NCBI GenBank assembly: GCA_902812415.1
Contig: CADDZJ010000023.1
Location: 1 to 44,062, forward strand
Origin: Acidobacteriota bacterium
Lineage (GTDB): Bacteria > Acidobacteriota > Terriglobia > UBA7540
Length of the DNA: 44,062 bases
Direction: 5' to 3'
The notes under the pieces were generated by a model. The model was not told where the DNA came from, did not search any database, and saw only the letters and a list, made by a program, of their open reading frames with translations. This document shows, piece after piece, positions 33,799 through 43,398 of the stretch. Position 1 is the first letter of the stretch; the number at the start of each line of letters is the position of its first letter. The translations under genes and the position numbers were made by a program.

Positions 33799-35097
33799 AT
33801 GGAATCTACCAGGTTTCACATTATGACCAAACCCATCGGGCCTCTCTGCAATCTCGACTGCAAATACTGCTTCTACCTCGAAAAAGAAAATCTTTACCCA
33901 CAAACGTCCGACTGGCGGATGCCGGATGACGTGTTGGAATCCTACATCCGTCAATACATTGAGGCCCAGAATGCGGAGGTGATCAGCTTTGCCTGGCAGG
34001 GCGGCGAGCCCACTTTGCTGGGCGTCGATTATTTCCGCAAAGTCGTGGAGCTTGAAAAGAGATATGCTAATGGCAAACGCATTAAGAACGCTTTCCAGAC
34101 CAACGGCATCCTCCTGGACGACCGCTGGGGCGAGTTCCTGGCGGAAAATAGGTTTCTGGTGGGGCTTTCGATTGATGGGCCCGAGGAGCTGCACGATCGC
34201 TATCGCGTGGATAAAGGCGGGCAGCCCACCTTCGCGCGCGTCATGCGTGGGCTTGGCTACCTGAAAAAGCACGGCGTGGAATTCAATACCCTGACGGTGG
34301 TCGAGCGCCATAACTCGCAGCACCCGCTTGAAGTCTATCGCTTTCTCAAGGAAGTTGGCAGCGGCTTTCTGCAATTTATTCCGATTGTGGAACGAGTGGC
34401 GACGAGGTCGGGCGCCGACGGCCTGATTCTGATCAGCCCCGCCTCAACCCAGCCGGCGAAAGTCTCCACCTGGTCTGTGGAGCCTCGGCAGTATGGCAAA
34501 TTTCTCTGCGCGATATTTGATGAATGGATTCGCCACGATGTAGGCCGCGTCTACGTTCAGCTCTTTGATGTGGCGCTCGAAACCTGGCTTGGCCTGAAAG
34601 CCAGCCTGTGCGTCTTCCGCGAAACCTGTGGCAGCGCGATGGCCATGGAGCATAACGGCGACCTCTACTCCTGCGATCACTTTGTCTATCGGGAAAACAA
34701 GCTGGGCAATATCATGGAGAAGCCACTGGAATCGCTTGTCCGGTCCGCCCAGCAGGTGAAGTTCGGCTTGAATAAGCGCGATACGCTACCGCGCTACTGC
34801 CGCGAATGCGATGTGCGTTTCGCCTGCCATGGAGAATGCCCGAAGCACCGGTTCATCAGGACGCCGGACGGCGAAGAAGGGTTGAATTACCTTTGCGCGG
34901 GCTACAAGCTCTTTTTCCACCACATTGATCCCTACATGCGATTTATGGCGGGCGAGCTTCTGGAGCATCGCCCGCCCGCCAATGTGATGGCTTGGATCAG
35001 GGAGCAGGAAAAGGCTCAGCAACTGCCGGGGCGGAACGATCCTTGCCCCTGCGGCAGCGGTCTGAAATATAAGAAGTGTTGCGGGCACAGCGTCTGA
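33799..35097 (+). CDS. anaerobic sulfatase-maturase-type radical SAM enzyme with SEC-C tail
   Basis: The 432-residue protein belongs to the anSME group, which converts a Cys or Ser in a target protein (classically sulfatases) to formylglycine. The radical SAM cluster motif is C17-x3-C21-x2-C24 (CNLDCKYC). A SPASM-type cysteine set follows (CGSAMAM ... YSCDHF ... [18 protein letters not shown] ... LCAGYKL). Residues 409-432 add a zinc-binding SEC-C motif, [20 protein letters not shown], as an unusual C-terminal extension. Downstream of the stop, 55 nt before the RNA end, lies tmRNA. No sulfatase gene is in the window. A GAGAGAG sequence touches the ATG at 33799, preceded by AGG. Confidence 0.93.
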   Translation: MESTRFHIMTKPIGPLCNLDCKYCFYLEKENLYPQTSDWRMPDDVLESYIRQYIEAQNAEVISFAWQGGEPTLLGVDYFRKVVELEKRYANGKRIKNAFQTNGILLDDRWGEFLAENRFLVGLSIDGPEELHDRYRVDKGGQPTFARVMRGLGYLKKHGVEFNTLTVVERHNSQHPLEVYRFLKEVGSGFLQFIPIVERVATRSGADGLILISPASTQPAKVSTWSVEPRQYGKFLCAIFDEWIRHDVGRVYVQLFDVALETWLGLKASLCVFRETCGSAMAMEHNGDLYSCDHFVYRENKLGNIMEKPLESLVRSAQQVKFGLNKRDTLPRYCRECDVRFACHGECPKHRFIRTPDGEEGLNYLCAGYKLFFHHIDPYMRFMAGELLEHRPPANVMAWIREQEKAQQLPGRNDPCPCGSGLKYKKCCGHSV

Positions 35098-35109
35098 CTT
35101 CGAAAACCA

Positions 35110-35138
35110 TTGGTGGCGTCGCTGCGCCATGTTATAAT
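35110..35138 (+). promoter_or_regulatory. promoter of tmRNA
   Basis: A perfect -10 box TATAAT (35133-35138) follows TTGGTG (35110-35115) at 17 nt. Transcription would start near 35145, just before the mature 5' end. Confidence 0.6.
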
Positions 35139-35152
35139 AATATGAGTGAAAG

Positions 35153-35530
35153 GGGGGCGTATCGGTTTCGACGGAAGCTGTAACGCCTGGAAGGCATGCC
35201 GGGGGCCACACCACCCGTAATCGGCGTGGAACAACACAACTGCCAACAATACGCAGTTTGCCCTCGCTGCCTAATTAGGCAGCGCGTCTTCTTCGTCCGG
35301 CTCGCGGGACGGGGAAAGATGTCGATTCAGCGGGCTGGCCTGGCATTTGCCGCCTGAAAATGCCGGGCGAGGCTTTCCTGAGCAATCGGGAGAGCAATCA
35401 GGCTAGCTTCTGGCTTGTTCTTGCTCGTTCCTGAGAGCCAGGAGCGAAATCCTGAGCGAACGAGATACGCATGTAGTCTTTCAGTTGTAAGGCTTTTCGG
35501 ACGGGGGTTCAACTCCCCCCGCCTCCACCA
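35153..35530 (+). ncRNA. ssrA: transfer-messenger RNA (tmRNA)
   Basis: tmRNA frees stalled ribosomes and tags the incomplete protein for degradation. The 5' end GGGGGCG pairs with CGCCTCC over seven base pairs (one G-U), with A and CCA following, so the mature RNA ends at 35530 with CCA encoded. The T-arm-like GGGGTTCAACTCCCC precedes it. The tag reading frame at 35242-35271 encodes ANNTQFALAA followed by TAA (35272-35274); the ALAA end is the classic degradation signal. The total length of about 378 nt is normal for a one-piece tmRNA. It lies between the anSME gene and the convergent PQQ dehydrogenase. Confidence 0.97.
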
Positions 35531-35614
35531 TAAATTTCAAATCTCAAATCTGCCATCATTGAAGGAGGGGAAAATAAAGATCTCGCCTTCATCATCGAAG
35601 CGCAGCAATGCCCA

Positions 35615-37258
35615 TCACTTTGCAGACTGATGGATGAGGTTCTCTGGCAAGGTGAATGCAAAGAGGAGATCCTGAGCGCTGACGATAAGATACTGTCGGC
35701 CATCCAATTCAAAGGTCATGGGGCAGCTTTCCATGCGGCCACCCAGATTCACGTGCCATAGGGTATGGCCAGTGGCTGGATCGAGGGCGAGGAGATTGCC
35801 CGCATTGTCAGCCGTGAAAAGCAGATGGCCCGCCGTGGTCAGGATGCCGGCCGTGCCTTCTCCCTTTCCGATTTCATGGTCCCAGACGATTTTGCCCGTG
35901 CGATAGTCAATGGCGCGAATTGCGGAATCTGCATAGAGATCGCGGTCGCGACCTGCCCAGCCCTCCGGTTTGCCGGTTGCAGTCAAATAAAAAATGCTGA
36001 ATGTGCGGCGCGCGTTCACATAGAACAATCCGGTCTGGGGATCAAAGCTGGGCGCCATCCAGTTGGTGGCGCCGTCGGAAGCCGGCTCGACCAGCGCGCC
36101 ATCGGGTCTTGGAGCGTAATCCGCTTTGGCAATCGGTCGCCCGCGAGAATCAATGCCGGAAGCCCAGGTTTCGTCAATAAACGGCGCGGTCACCAGATGC
36201 TCGCCGTTCGTGCGGTCGAGCACAAAGAAGAAACCGTTGCGGCTGGCCTGCGCCAACAACTCGCGGGGCTTGCCGTTGAAGGGAGCGTTGAACAGAACCG
36301 GCGTCTCGACGGCGTCCCAATCATGGACATCATGCGGTGAGGGCTGGAAATACCATACAAGCGTTCCTGTATCCGGATTAAGCGCCACAATCGAACAAGT
36401 GAACAGATTATCCCCCGGCCGCACTTCGCCTGCGAGCACCGGATTGGGATTGCCGGTTCCCCAGTAAAGCAGGTTGAGTCTGGGATCGTAGCTGCCCGTC
36501 ATCCAGGTCATGCCGCCGCCATGACGGATGGCGTCGCTATTGCGAGGCCACGTTTCTGACCGTGGCTCGCCGGGCTTCGGCTCCACATACCAGCGCCACT
36601 GGATTTTTCCGGTATCCGGATCCAAGGATTCAAGGAAACCCGGAATGTCTGTCACGTCGCCTGAGACACCTACAATGACGTGATTGCGGATCACCAGGGG
36701 CGCCATGGTGGAAAAGTATCCCAGCTTTGGATCGGCCAACTCCCTGATCCAGCGCACGCTGCCATCTTTCGCGTTGAGCGAGACTAACTGAGCGTCTGGG
36801 GTCGTGAAATAGAGCCAGTCGCCGTACATGGCCACGCCGCGATGGCCGATGTGATCTCCCTCGGACGGGCGCTGATAGTGCCAGATCATCCGCCCGAAGC
36901 GTGCATCCACGGCCCAAACATGGTCAGGCGCCGTGAAATAGAGAATGCCGTTCACTTCAAGCGGCGTGGATTTGATCGCCTGCGTATGGGTTTGGAATAT
37001 CCAGGCCAGGCGAAGCGAGCCAATATTTTTCACATTGATCTGGTTCAACACGCTGAAGCGACGTCCGGAATAGTCGCCGTTATAGGTGGGCCAGGTATCT
37101 GTGGCGGGCTTAAGGAGAGCGCTTTCCTGAAGTCCTTGTGATCTTCCTGCGGGTGGGGAAAAGACAATCCCCCACAAGAAGAGCATCAGCAGCAGCCTCT
37201 GAAATCGAAGGCATAGTTTTGATCCAAGGTCCGAAACTTGTTCTCTACCCCATGTCAT
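35615..37258 (-). CDS. PQQ-dependent dehydrogenase (quinoprotein alcohol dehydrogenase type)
   Basis: The ATG at 37258 gives 547 residues; the frame extends to a TTG at 37321 without a better signal. A hydrophobic stretch (about 24-34) and PAGRSQG suggest a signal peptide with a long n-region. The body is an eight-bladed quinoprotein propeller with repeated W motifs (for example DGSVRWIREL, DTGKIQWRWY, TGTLVWYFQ, TGHTLWHVN). The segment HDVHDWDAVETPVLF carries the presumed catalytic Asp. I find no adjacent Cys-Cys pair, which many methanol dehydrogenase-type enzymes have. The diheme cytochrome gene upstream is a likely electron acceptor. The substrate is unknown. Confidence 0.9.
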   Translation of the reverse strand: MTWGREQVSDLGSKLCLRFQRLLLMLFLWGIVFSPPAGRSQGLQESALLKPATDTWPTYNGDYSGRRFSVLNQINVKNIGSLRLAWIFQTHTQAIKSTPLEVNGILYFTAPDHVWAVDARFGRMIWHYQRPSEGDHIGHRGVAMYGDWLYFTTPDAQLVSLNAKDGSVRWIRELADPKLGYFSTMAPLVIRNHVIVGVSGDVTDIPGFLESLDPDTGKIQWRWYVEPKPGEPRSETWPRNSDAIRHGGGMTWMTGSYDPRLNLLYWGTGNPNPVLAGEVRPGDNLFTCSIVALNPDTGTLVWYFQPSPHDVHDWDAVETPVLFNAPFNGKPRELLAQASRNGFFFVLDRTNGEHLVTAPFIDETWASGIDSRGRPIAKADYAPRPDGALVEPASDGATNWMAPSFDPQTGLFYVNARRTFSIFYLTATGKPEGWAGRDRDLYADSAIRAIDYRTGKIVWDHEIGKGEGTAGILTTAGHLLFTADNAGNLLALDPATGHTLWHVNLGGRMESCPMTFELDGRQYLIVSAQDLLFAFTLPENLIHQSAK

Positions 37259-37344
37259 AACGCTTAGCAGTCTGTTGAAATTGGGCGGGCGTTCGCGGCT
37301 GCCGTTTGCGACAATCCGCAAGGAATGCGGCCCGCCCTGGTTAG

Positions 37345-38139
37345 TTACTTCAGAGTTTCAAGATAAGCAAAGAGGTTGTGAACATCGGCCTGGCTGAGCT
37401 TGCTGAGCAAAGCCCGGTGGGCCGCCAGAGGGTCATGCACCTGAACTTTCACCTGATTCCTGGAGAAAGACCGATACCAGCCTGAGGCATCCTGTAACGC
37501 AACCGAAAACTCATCCAGATGAACAAGCTTGCCTTCCACTTTTTCGCCCGATGGCAGCACGACGGTGACGGTGGAGGTTGCCGCTCCGCGCGGATAAAGC
37601 ATTCGAGCCTCCAAGTCAATCGGCGCATACTTGCTCGCGATGTGCGCCAGGTCGCCTGTGGTCGAATGGCAGGCCGAGCAGCCGCCCGCTCCGTTGAAAT
37701 AAGCTTTCCCTTGCGGCGCATCACCGGTGAGCAATCGCGAGAGCGGGTAGGTGTCCGAAACTCGGCCCGAGCGCATTGCCCCGTGGATGCGCGCGTGAAG
37801 AAAAGCGGCGATATCGTCGATCTGCTCCTGGGTCATGGTAAACGCAGGCATGCCCTTCTGCGGACGACCGTTGCGAATGACCGCGCCAATCAGGTTTCCG
37901 CCCACATCATCTGCGACGAGTTTCGAGCGGATCAAATCCGGTCCGCGCGCGCCCGTGGCGTCGTTCCCGTGGCAGAAGCCACAGTTTGCCTCGAATTGCT
38001 TCTGGCCGCGCTCGATAGCAGCTGCCTGGCCAGAGGTTGATTGCGCAAAGCTGTTGTAATCGGTGAATATCGCCGCAGTGAATGTGATAATCGCGGTGGC
38101 GCAGAGAATAAGGAACTTATGGGTGGTCTTCAGATACAT
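37345..38139 (-). CDS. periplasmic diheme cytochrome c
   Basis: The 264-residue protein has a signal peptide (about 1-32) and two haem motifs: CGFCH at 53-57 and CSACH at 154-158. The first domain has a likely Met ligand in KGMPAF (M97). The C-terminal part carries a small beta-rich segment (VTVVLPSGEKVEGKLVHLDEFSVALQD) before a final helix. It lies immediately upstream of the PQQ dehydrogenase on the same strand (86 nt), so it is probably the electron acceptor of that enzyme. Confidence 0.92.
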   Translation of the reverse strand: MYLKTTHKFLILCATAIITFTAAIFTDYNSFAQSTSGQAAAIERGQKQFEANCGFCHGNDATGARGPDLIRSKLVADDVGGNLIGAVIRNGRPQKGMPAFTMTQEQIDDIAAFLHARIHGAMRSGRVSDTYPLSRLLTGDAPQGKAYFNGAGGCSACHSTTGDLAHIASKYAPIDLEARMLYPRGAATSTVTVVLPSGEKVEGKLVHLDEFSVALQDASGWYRSFSRNQVKVQVHDPLAAHRALLSKLSQADVHNLFAYLETLK

Positions 38140-38292
38140 TCGCAGAGTTTGATTTGTGGTCTCCTCACGTCAGTGTTTTGGAAACCACTCCATGCAGCAT
38201 GGAATCCAAAACAAGCCAAGCATTTTACCGTGAATTGACGCCAGGAAACCAGAAAAATGCGCGGTGAGTTGAGGCTGAGACTTGCGACATGG

Positions 38293-39189
38293 CTACGATC
38301 GTTTTGCAGCCAGCGCTTGCGCTTCCTCCACGCTCCACGCCGGTATCGCCCCAGGGCGGCTTGCAACAAGCGCTCCCACGCGGTTGGCGAAGTCGGCGAT
38401 TTCTGCCGGGCGCCAACCGGCGTTTATCCCATGAAGCAGCGCTGCCGCGAAAGCATCGCCAGCTCCCACAGCGTCGGCAACAGGAACCTGATATCCCTCA
38501 GCTTCCACGTATTCGCCTTTAAGAAATAGCGCGCATCCCGCGCTGGCGCGGGTAATGCAGACGGCATCCAGATCGAACTGGCGCGCAGCACGGCGGCAAA
38601 AATCCTCCAGCGAGGACTTCGGAAAACCTAACATGCGGCTGATTTCCGTTGACTCTTCCTGATTCAGTTTTACAATCGTTGAGAAGCCCATTAATTCACA
38701 CACAAGGTGCGGTTCATAGCCATCCACGCGTAGATTAATGTCGTAAAAGCGGCGGCTCAAAGAATTCGTCTCAACGATCTGGCGAACCAGAGCTTTTCCT
38801 TGCGGGCTCATCTGAAAGAGCGTTCCAAAATAAATCCAGTCAGGGTGTTGAGATTGAAGCTCTTTAAGCGCAGAGTCGGTGAGTTTCGCAAAATCGTAGG
38901 CGGCAGGTCGATGAATTGTGAAATGGGGCTGCCCGGTTCCATCCAGCGCCACCGTGACAATTCCTGTGGGATGACCTTTGACCCGACGAATGTACTGGGT
39001 GGCAAGCGTCATCCTCTCCATGCGGCGCAGAATTCGCTCGCCACGCTCATCCTCTCCTACCGCGCTGATGAAGAAAACGGTGTGACCCAGCCGTTTCGCG
39101 TGAACCGCAAAGTTAAACGGTGCGCCTCCCAGATGTTCCGCGCCCCCGATCAGATCCCACAGCACCTCACCGACGCTGATAATCTTCAT
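38293..39189 (-). CDS. PfkB-family carbohydrate kinase
   Basis: This 298-residue ribokinase-fold kinase phosphorylates a sugar or nucleoside. The conserved catalytic region DAVGAGDAFAAALLHG (about 244-259) has the GAGD anion hole and the catalytic Asp. The N-terminal part has LGGAPFNFAVHAKRLG and fits sugar kinases such as fructokinase; the exact substrate is not clear. AAGAG lies upstream of the ATG. It is in the same direction as the alcohol dehydrogenase gene, 137 nt downstream of it; co-transcription is possible. Confidence 0.93.
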   Translation of the reverse strand: MKIISVGEVLWDLIGGAEHLGGAPFNFAVHAKRLGHTVFFISAVGEDERGERILRRMERMTLATQYIRRVKGHPTGIVTVALDGTGQPHFTIHRPAAYDFAKLTDSALKELQSQHPDWIYFGTLFQMSPQGKALVRQIVETNSLSRRFYDINLRVDGYEPHLVCELMGFSTIVKLNQEESTEISRMLGFPKSSLEDFCRRAARQFDLDAVCITRASAGCALFLKGEYVEAEGYQVPVADAVGAGDAFAAALLHGINAGWRPAEIADFANRVGALVASRPGAIPAWSVEEAQALAAKRS

Positions 39190-39326
39190 GAACTCTTGGC
39201 TATTTCAATCCGCAAGAATAAAAGAACGCTTCACTACCCTGCTCGGTTACAGAGCGCCTCGCGGGCGGCAGCGAAGACGCGCGGGCTTGTGGTCCGCCGT
39301 CCTGCATGAGAAAGGTCAGCAAACTG

Positions 39327-40334
39327 CTAAATCACCTTGAGCACGGCGCGAAACCGGGCTTTGCCTTGCATCATGTGCTGGTAAGCGGCCTGGACCTCAG
39401 CGAGAGGAAATGTTTCAATCTGAGGCCGGATGCCGTGCAACTGCGCGAAGCGGAGAGTATCTTCGGAATCTGAAGCTTGACCTGAAGGCCAACCCTGAAT
39501 TCTGCGCCGTCCGCCGATCAGCAAACCAGATCGTATCGTGATGGGATCGGGCGAGGCACCCAGAACAACCAAGCAGCCATTGCGACCAAGCCCGTTGACT
39601 AACTCCGAAGCAGCTTGTCCGGAAACAGCAGTCGAAAGGATCACGCTGGCCCCTCCCAGCTTTTGTAATCCCTTGATCATATCCCCTTGCGTTGCGTCGA
39701 GATATTGGTGCGCGCCCAGCTTCTTTGCCAAGTTGGCTTTCTCCGAGCCGCGAGCGATGGCCACCACGTAAAAACCCATGGCTCGCGCAAATTGCACGCC
39801 CAGGTGTCCCAGCCCACCCAAGCCATGGACCGCAACCACATCTCCTGCGCGCGCTCCGGAATTTCGCAGCGAATTAAAGGTGGTGATTCCGGCGCAAAGC
39901 AGAGGAGCAGCCTCGGCAAAATCGAGGCTTTCGGGAATCATCGCCAACGCCGAAGCCGGAGCCAGCATATACTCTTCATAGCCGCCATCGAAGCTGATGC
40001 CGGTGACCGGGCCGTTCTCGCAGAGCACAAAATCGCCCTCCCGGCAGGCACGACACACGCCGCAATGGCCTCCATACCATCCCACGCCGACGCGCGCTCC
40101 GGGCTGGATGTGACGCACGCCCAGACCTACGGCATCCACCACTCCCGCCACTTCGTGTCCCGGAACGCGAGGCAGTTTGAGACTGGGCCAGATACCCTCC
40201 ACTACAAACTGATCGCTATGGCAAATGCCGCAAGCATGCACCTTGATGCGAACCGCCCCCTCGCCCGGCTCGGGAAGTGGGCGTTCTTCAAGAACGAGGG
40301 GCTCGCCTTTCTGCTTCGCAACGGCTGCTTTCAT
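39327..40334 (-). CDS. zinc-dependent alcohol dehydrogenase
   Basis: The 335-residue medium-chain dehydrogenase oxidises alcohols with NAD(P)+ in the cytosol. The catalytic zinc ligands fit C35 (in ACGICHSD) with H60 and E61 (PGHE). The structural zinc site has four Cys at 91, 94, 97 and 105 (CGVCRACREGDFVLC). A Rossmann motif GLGGLGHLGVQFARAMG lies at about 170-187. GGAGG precedes the ATG at about 8 nt. The substrate is not evident. It resembles the AdhA group of bacterial zinc alcohol dehydrogenases. Confidence 0.94.
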   Translation of the reverse strand: MKAAVAKQKGEPLVLEERPLPEPGEGAVRIKVHACGICHSDQFVVEGIWPSLKLPRVPGHEVAGVVDAVGLGVRHIQPGARVGVGWYGGHCGVCRACREGDFVLCENGPVTGISFDGGYEEYMLAPASALAMIPESLDFAEAAPLLCAGITTFNSLRNSGARAGDVVAVHGLGGLGHLGVQFARAMGFYVVAIARGSEKANLAKKLGAHQYLDATQGDMIKGLQKLGGASVILSTAVSGQAASELVNGLGRNGCLVVLGASPDPITIRSGLLIGGRRRIQGWPSGQASDSEDTLRFAQLHGIRPQIETFPLAEVQAAYQHMMQGKARFRAVLKVI

Positions 40335-40506
40335 AAAACCTCCGAATGTTGTTGTGATTATTGATCGACGACCCCGGCGGAGGCTCCACTCCCCGAGTCA
40401 GCGAGCCGATGCCCCTCACCTGTCCCGCGATGGGAAGCATCGCCCCCAATGACCAACCCTTTCCCGCTATCGAAGCGGGACAAAGCGAAGAGCGGTCAAG
40501 AATTGA

Positions 40507-41475
40507 TCAGGCAAGGCTCAGGAGACTCTGCGCAAACGGCCATTCCTCGTCCACCCATTGAGCTTCGCAGTGGAATCCTGCGCGTTCGGCCATCTGGATC
40601 ACTTCTTCCGGCGTGTACTTATAGGAATTCTCAGTCCAGATGGTTTCATCCTCTTCCAACCTGAAAACCAATTCTGCCCGGCGAATGGTTACGGTCTGGG
40701 AACATTTCGAGCGGAGGTGCATCTCAATGCGGCGCTCCCGCGAGTTATATAACGCCACGTGCTGGAAATGAAGCAGGTCAAAATTGCCTTCTAACTGCCG
40801 ATTAATGCGCGCCAGCAGATTCAAGTTGAACGCCGCCGTGACTCCCGTGGGGTCATTGTAAGCGCGCACCATCTGTTCGATAGGCTTGACTAAGTCGGCG
40901 CTCAGCAGGAGCGCATCACCCGGCGCAAGAATATCACATATCTTCCGCAGGAAGTCCTCCGCAGGGCCTGGATCAAAGTTTCCAATCGAACTCCCCAGAA
41001 ACAACACCAGCAGGCGCTGATTCTGGGCGCGCCGGCTTGCTGCCCGCCGCAGGCCGTCGAGATACTCCGTCTCAAACCCCAGAACGCTGACGCCTTCCAG
41101 ATGGTCGATTTCTCGTTCGCATGCAAGCAATGCCGAATGCGAAAGTTCGATGGGGCAATAAGTGGTAGGCTGGCGTCGAGCAAGGGACTTTAGAATCCAC
41201 TGCGCCTTCTTGCCGTTGCCGCTCCCGAGCTCCACCACCATCACCGGCGAAGTCGTTCGCGCGGCAATGGCATCCGAGTATTTTCGCAACAAGCGCTCGT
41301 CCGCGCGGGTCAAACCGTATTCCGGCAGCAGCGTTATAGCCTCAAAGATCGCAGAGCCGATTTCGTCGTAAAAATATTTGGAGGGCAATTCCTTCTGCTC
41401 CGGCCTGGTCAAACCGGCGCGGACGTCCTCGGCAAACATTGCAATGGGGTCCGTTTTTACCGAAGTGATCAGCAT
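40507..41475 (-). CDS. egtD: L-histidine N(alpha)-methyltransferase EgtD
   Basis: EgtD trimethylates the alpha-amino group of histidine with SAM to hercynine, the first step of ergothioneine synthesis. The 322-residue protein has the family entry YDEIGSAIFEAITLLPEYGLTRADERLL (about 36-63), the SAM-binding VELGSGNGKKAQWI (about 81-94) and the family-specific FLGSSIGNFDPGPAEDFLRK. It lies 196 nt downstream of egtB on the same strand and is probably in the same unit. No strong ribosome-binding site is visible. egtA and egtC are absent from the window. Confidence 0.96.
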   Translation of the reverse strand: MLITSVKTDPIAMFAEDVRAGLTRPEQKELPSKYFYDEIGSAIFEAITLLPEYGLTRADERLLRKYSDAIAARTTSPVMVVELGSGNGKKAQWILKSLARRQPTTYCPIELSHSALLACEREIDHLEGVSVLGFETEYLDGLRRAASRRAQNQRLLVLFLGSSIGNFDPGPAEDFLRKICDILAPGDALLLSADLVKPIEQMVRAYNDPTGVTAAFNLNLLARINRQLEGNFDLLHFQHVALYNSRERRIEMHLRSKCSQTVTIRRAELVFRLEEDETIWTENSYKYTPEEVIQMAERAGFHCEAQWVDEEWPFAQSLLSLA

Positions 41476-41671
41476 GGAGGCACTGCATTCGTTGCTTGAG
41501 GATGTCGCGGCGATTTTACATCGCCGCCAGCCCTACATTTTCAATGAGACTGTAAAAATGCGAAGAGCTTGCTTGCTGTAGCGGCACTCGGAGCCTGCCC
41601 TGGCGCAGCAAGGGAGCGTTGATTCAAAGGCCCATAGCGGCGTAAGAGCGATCCTGAGCGCTCTTTGCTTC

Positions 41672-43009
41672 TCAGCGCGCCACGCAGCGGAATTTGGCAT
41701 ACGCATAAGGATAATGAGCCTGAAACCAATTACGGAAAGATCGCCGCAGCATGCACGCCGCCGTTCGCGGCGAGCCGCCTTTCATCACGTAGTGCTTGCC
41801 GTCAAAGAAGTTGGCAGAGTAACCCGGGTAGAACGCGAAAGGCTTGAATCCCGGAAAGGGCGAGAAAGTCGTGGCGGTCCATTCCCAACCGTTGCCCACC
41901 ATATCCATCACGCCAAACGCGCTAGCTCCGCGCGAGTATGAGCCCGCCGGAGATGGATCCCACTGGCGGAAGTCGAAATTACCAAATGCGGCTGAAGGGG
42001 CTTCGGAGCCCCAGGGGAACGGCCGTTCGCCTCCTTCCGGCGCGCCAAAGGCGGCGCGATGCCACTCCGCCTCTGTGGGAAGCGACTTTCCCACCCAGCG
42101 AGCATAGGCTGACGCTTCCGCGTGACTCACATAGACCGGCCAATCTAAAGGCAGTGGCGTTTCACGAAACATCGTCCGATAAAACCAGTCATTACCATTC
42201 CCCGTCCAGAAAACAGGATGGCGAATCCCTTGCCGGGTGATCCACTCCCAGCCTTCATCTGTCCAGAGACTACGATTCTCATAGCCTCCGGTCTGGATGA
42301 ATTTCAAATAATCATCATTCGTCACGCTATGAGCGTCCAGCGTGAAGGCCGGCACCGTGACGCGATGAATTTCAAATTCGTTATCCCACCCAAAGTTCTC
42401 AGCTTCTTGGCGGGGCAATCCCAGAGTCGCTTCTCCGGAAGGGATTTCGACCATGCGGCGCTCAACGGGGTTCACCCGATAGGAAAGCGATTGAGGAAGC
42501 AGGGGAGCCACTTTCCGATGGAATGGAAGCTGGTGAAACATATAGGCCAGCGTTTCCGCATGCATCAGGCGGTGCTCAATGGCAACATTCAAAAGCATGG
42601 CAAGCGACGGCTCTCCGTTCGCCAATTTCGCTGAACGCATCGCCTTTCCCAGCGCTCCATCCAGCCGTCCACGCACCTGCTGATTGTAGTCATCGATCTC
42701 TTGCACCGATGGCCAATCCTGCGGCCGGTCTGAAGGAAGGCCGCCGCCCACAGGGTCAATGCCGAAAGCAAAAAGTTTGTCAAATTCCGGATGAAAAATT
42801 TTTAAGCCCAAGACTCGTTCGGAAAGCAGATTCCAGTCAAAAGCCTCCAGATGGCCCAGATAAAAAATATTGCGATGCCGCTCGGGAATAGGACGATCGT
42901 AGAAGGCTTCTGGACGCAGCAGACGGAAGAGATCATCGGTCCTCACGCGCGCGTCAGCCAAGCGAGACAAAAGCGCGTCTGAAAGCGCCATTCCAGGAGA
43001 TGCTGTCAT
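41672..43009 (-). CDS. egtB: ergothioneine biosynthesis protein EgtB
   Basis: EgtB is a non-haem iron sulfoxide synthase that joins a thiol donor to hercynine. The 445-residue protein has an N-terminal DinB-like domain with iron ligands that fit H53 (FYLGHLEAFDWN), H146 and H150 (EHRLMHAETLAYM), and a C-terminal formylglycine-generating-enzyme-like domain (about 190-445, ending GGSPRTAACMLRRSFRNWF). GGAGGTC lies upstream of the ATG. The gene is followed by egtD. Without egtA or egtC nearby, a cysteine-using EgtB, as described for Chloracidobacterium, is possible but not shown. Confidence 0.96.
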   Translation of the reverse strand: MTASPGMALSDALLSRLADARVRTDDLFRLLRPEAFYDRPIPERHRNIFYLGHLEAFDWNLLSERVLGLKIFHPEFDKLFAFGIDPVGGGLPSDRPQDWPSVQEIDDYNQQVRGRLDGALGKAMRSAKLANGEPSLAMLLNVAIEHRLMHAETLAYMFHQLPFHRKVAPLLPQSLSYRVNPVERRMVEIPSGEATLGLPRQEAENFGWDNEFEIHRVTVPAFTLDAHSVTNDDYLKFIQTGGYENRSLWTDEGWEWITRQGIRHPVFWTGNGNDWFYRTMFRETPLPLDWPVYVSHAEASAYARWVGKSLPTEAEWHRAAFGAPEGGERPFPWGSEAPSAAFGNFDFRQWDPSPAGSYSRGASAFGVMDMVGNGWEWTATTFSPFPGFKPFAFYPGYSANFFDGKHYVMKGGSPRTAACMLRRSFRNWFQAHYPYAYAKFRCVAR

Positions 43010-43288
43010 CCTGACCTCCGCTTCTCTTTAAGATGCCTCACTCCTCGAATCCGCTCCACTGAAAATTCTGTGTTGCAACTCTGAAAGATCGATGGCGATG
43101 AAGAATCATAACGGAAGTGATGAGTGAAAAGTGGCGAGTGACAAAAACCGCCAAACCGTCGAAAACGATTTTTTGCCCGTCACGAATCACTGTCCACTCG
43201 TCACTGCCTTTCTGATTCTTCGCGACTGCTCAGTCTGCCATGTCGCTTTGCGACACCCTAACCACGGTTGCGCTACCCCTCTCTAATC

Positions 43289-43371
43289 ATGCGCCACTAA
43301 CGTTTCTCGACCATGCGTGGTCATGGCCAAGATGGCCTCGTCACAATCGTGGCACGGGCGTCCCGCCCGTG
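43289..43371 (-). repeat. 83-bp dispersed repeat, copy 2 of 2
   Basis: This is the inverted copy of 5963-6045, with the same ends and the same internal GGCCATCTTGGCCATG block. Confidence 0.82.
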
Positions 43372-43398
43372 CATTCAGTCCAATTACTCTCATCCATG

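Noticed and set aside
35110-35530. tRNA gene in the region downstream of the anSME gene
   Set aside because: The T-arm-like sequence and CCA belong to tmRNA, which accounts for them completely.
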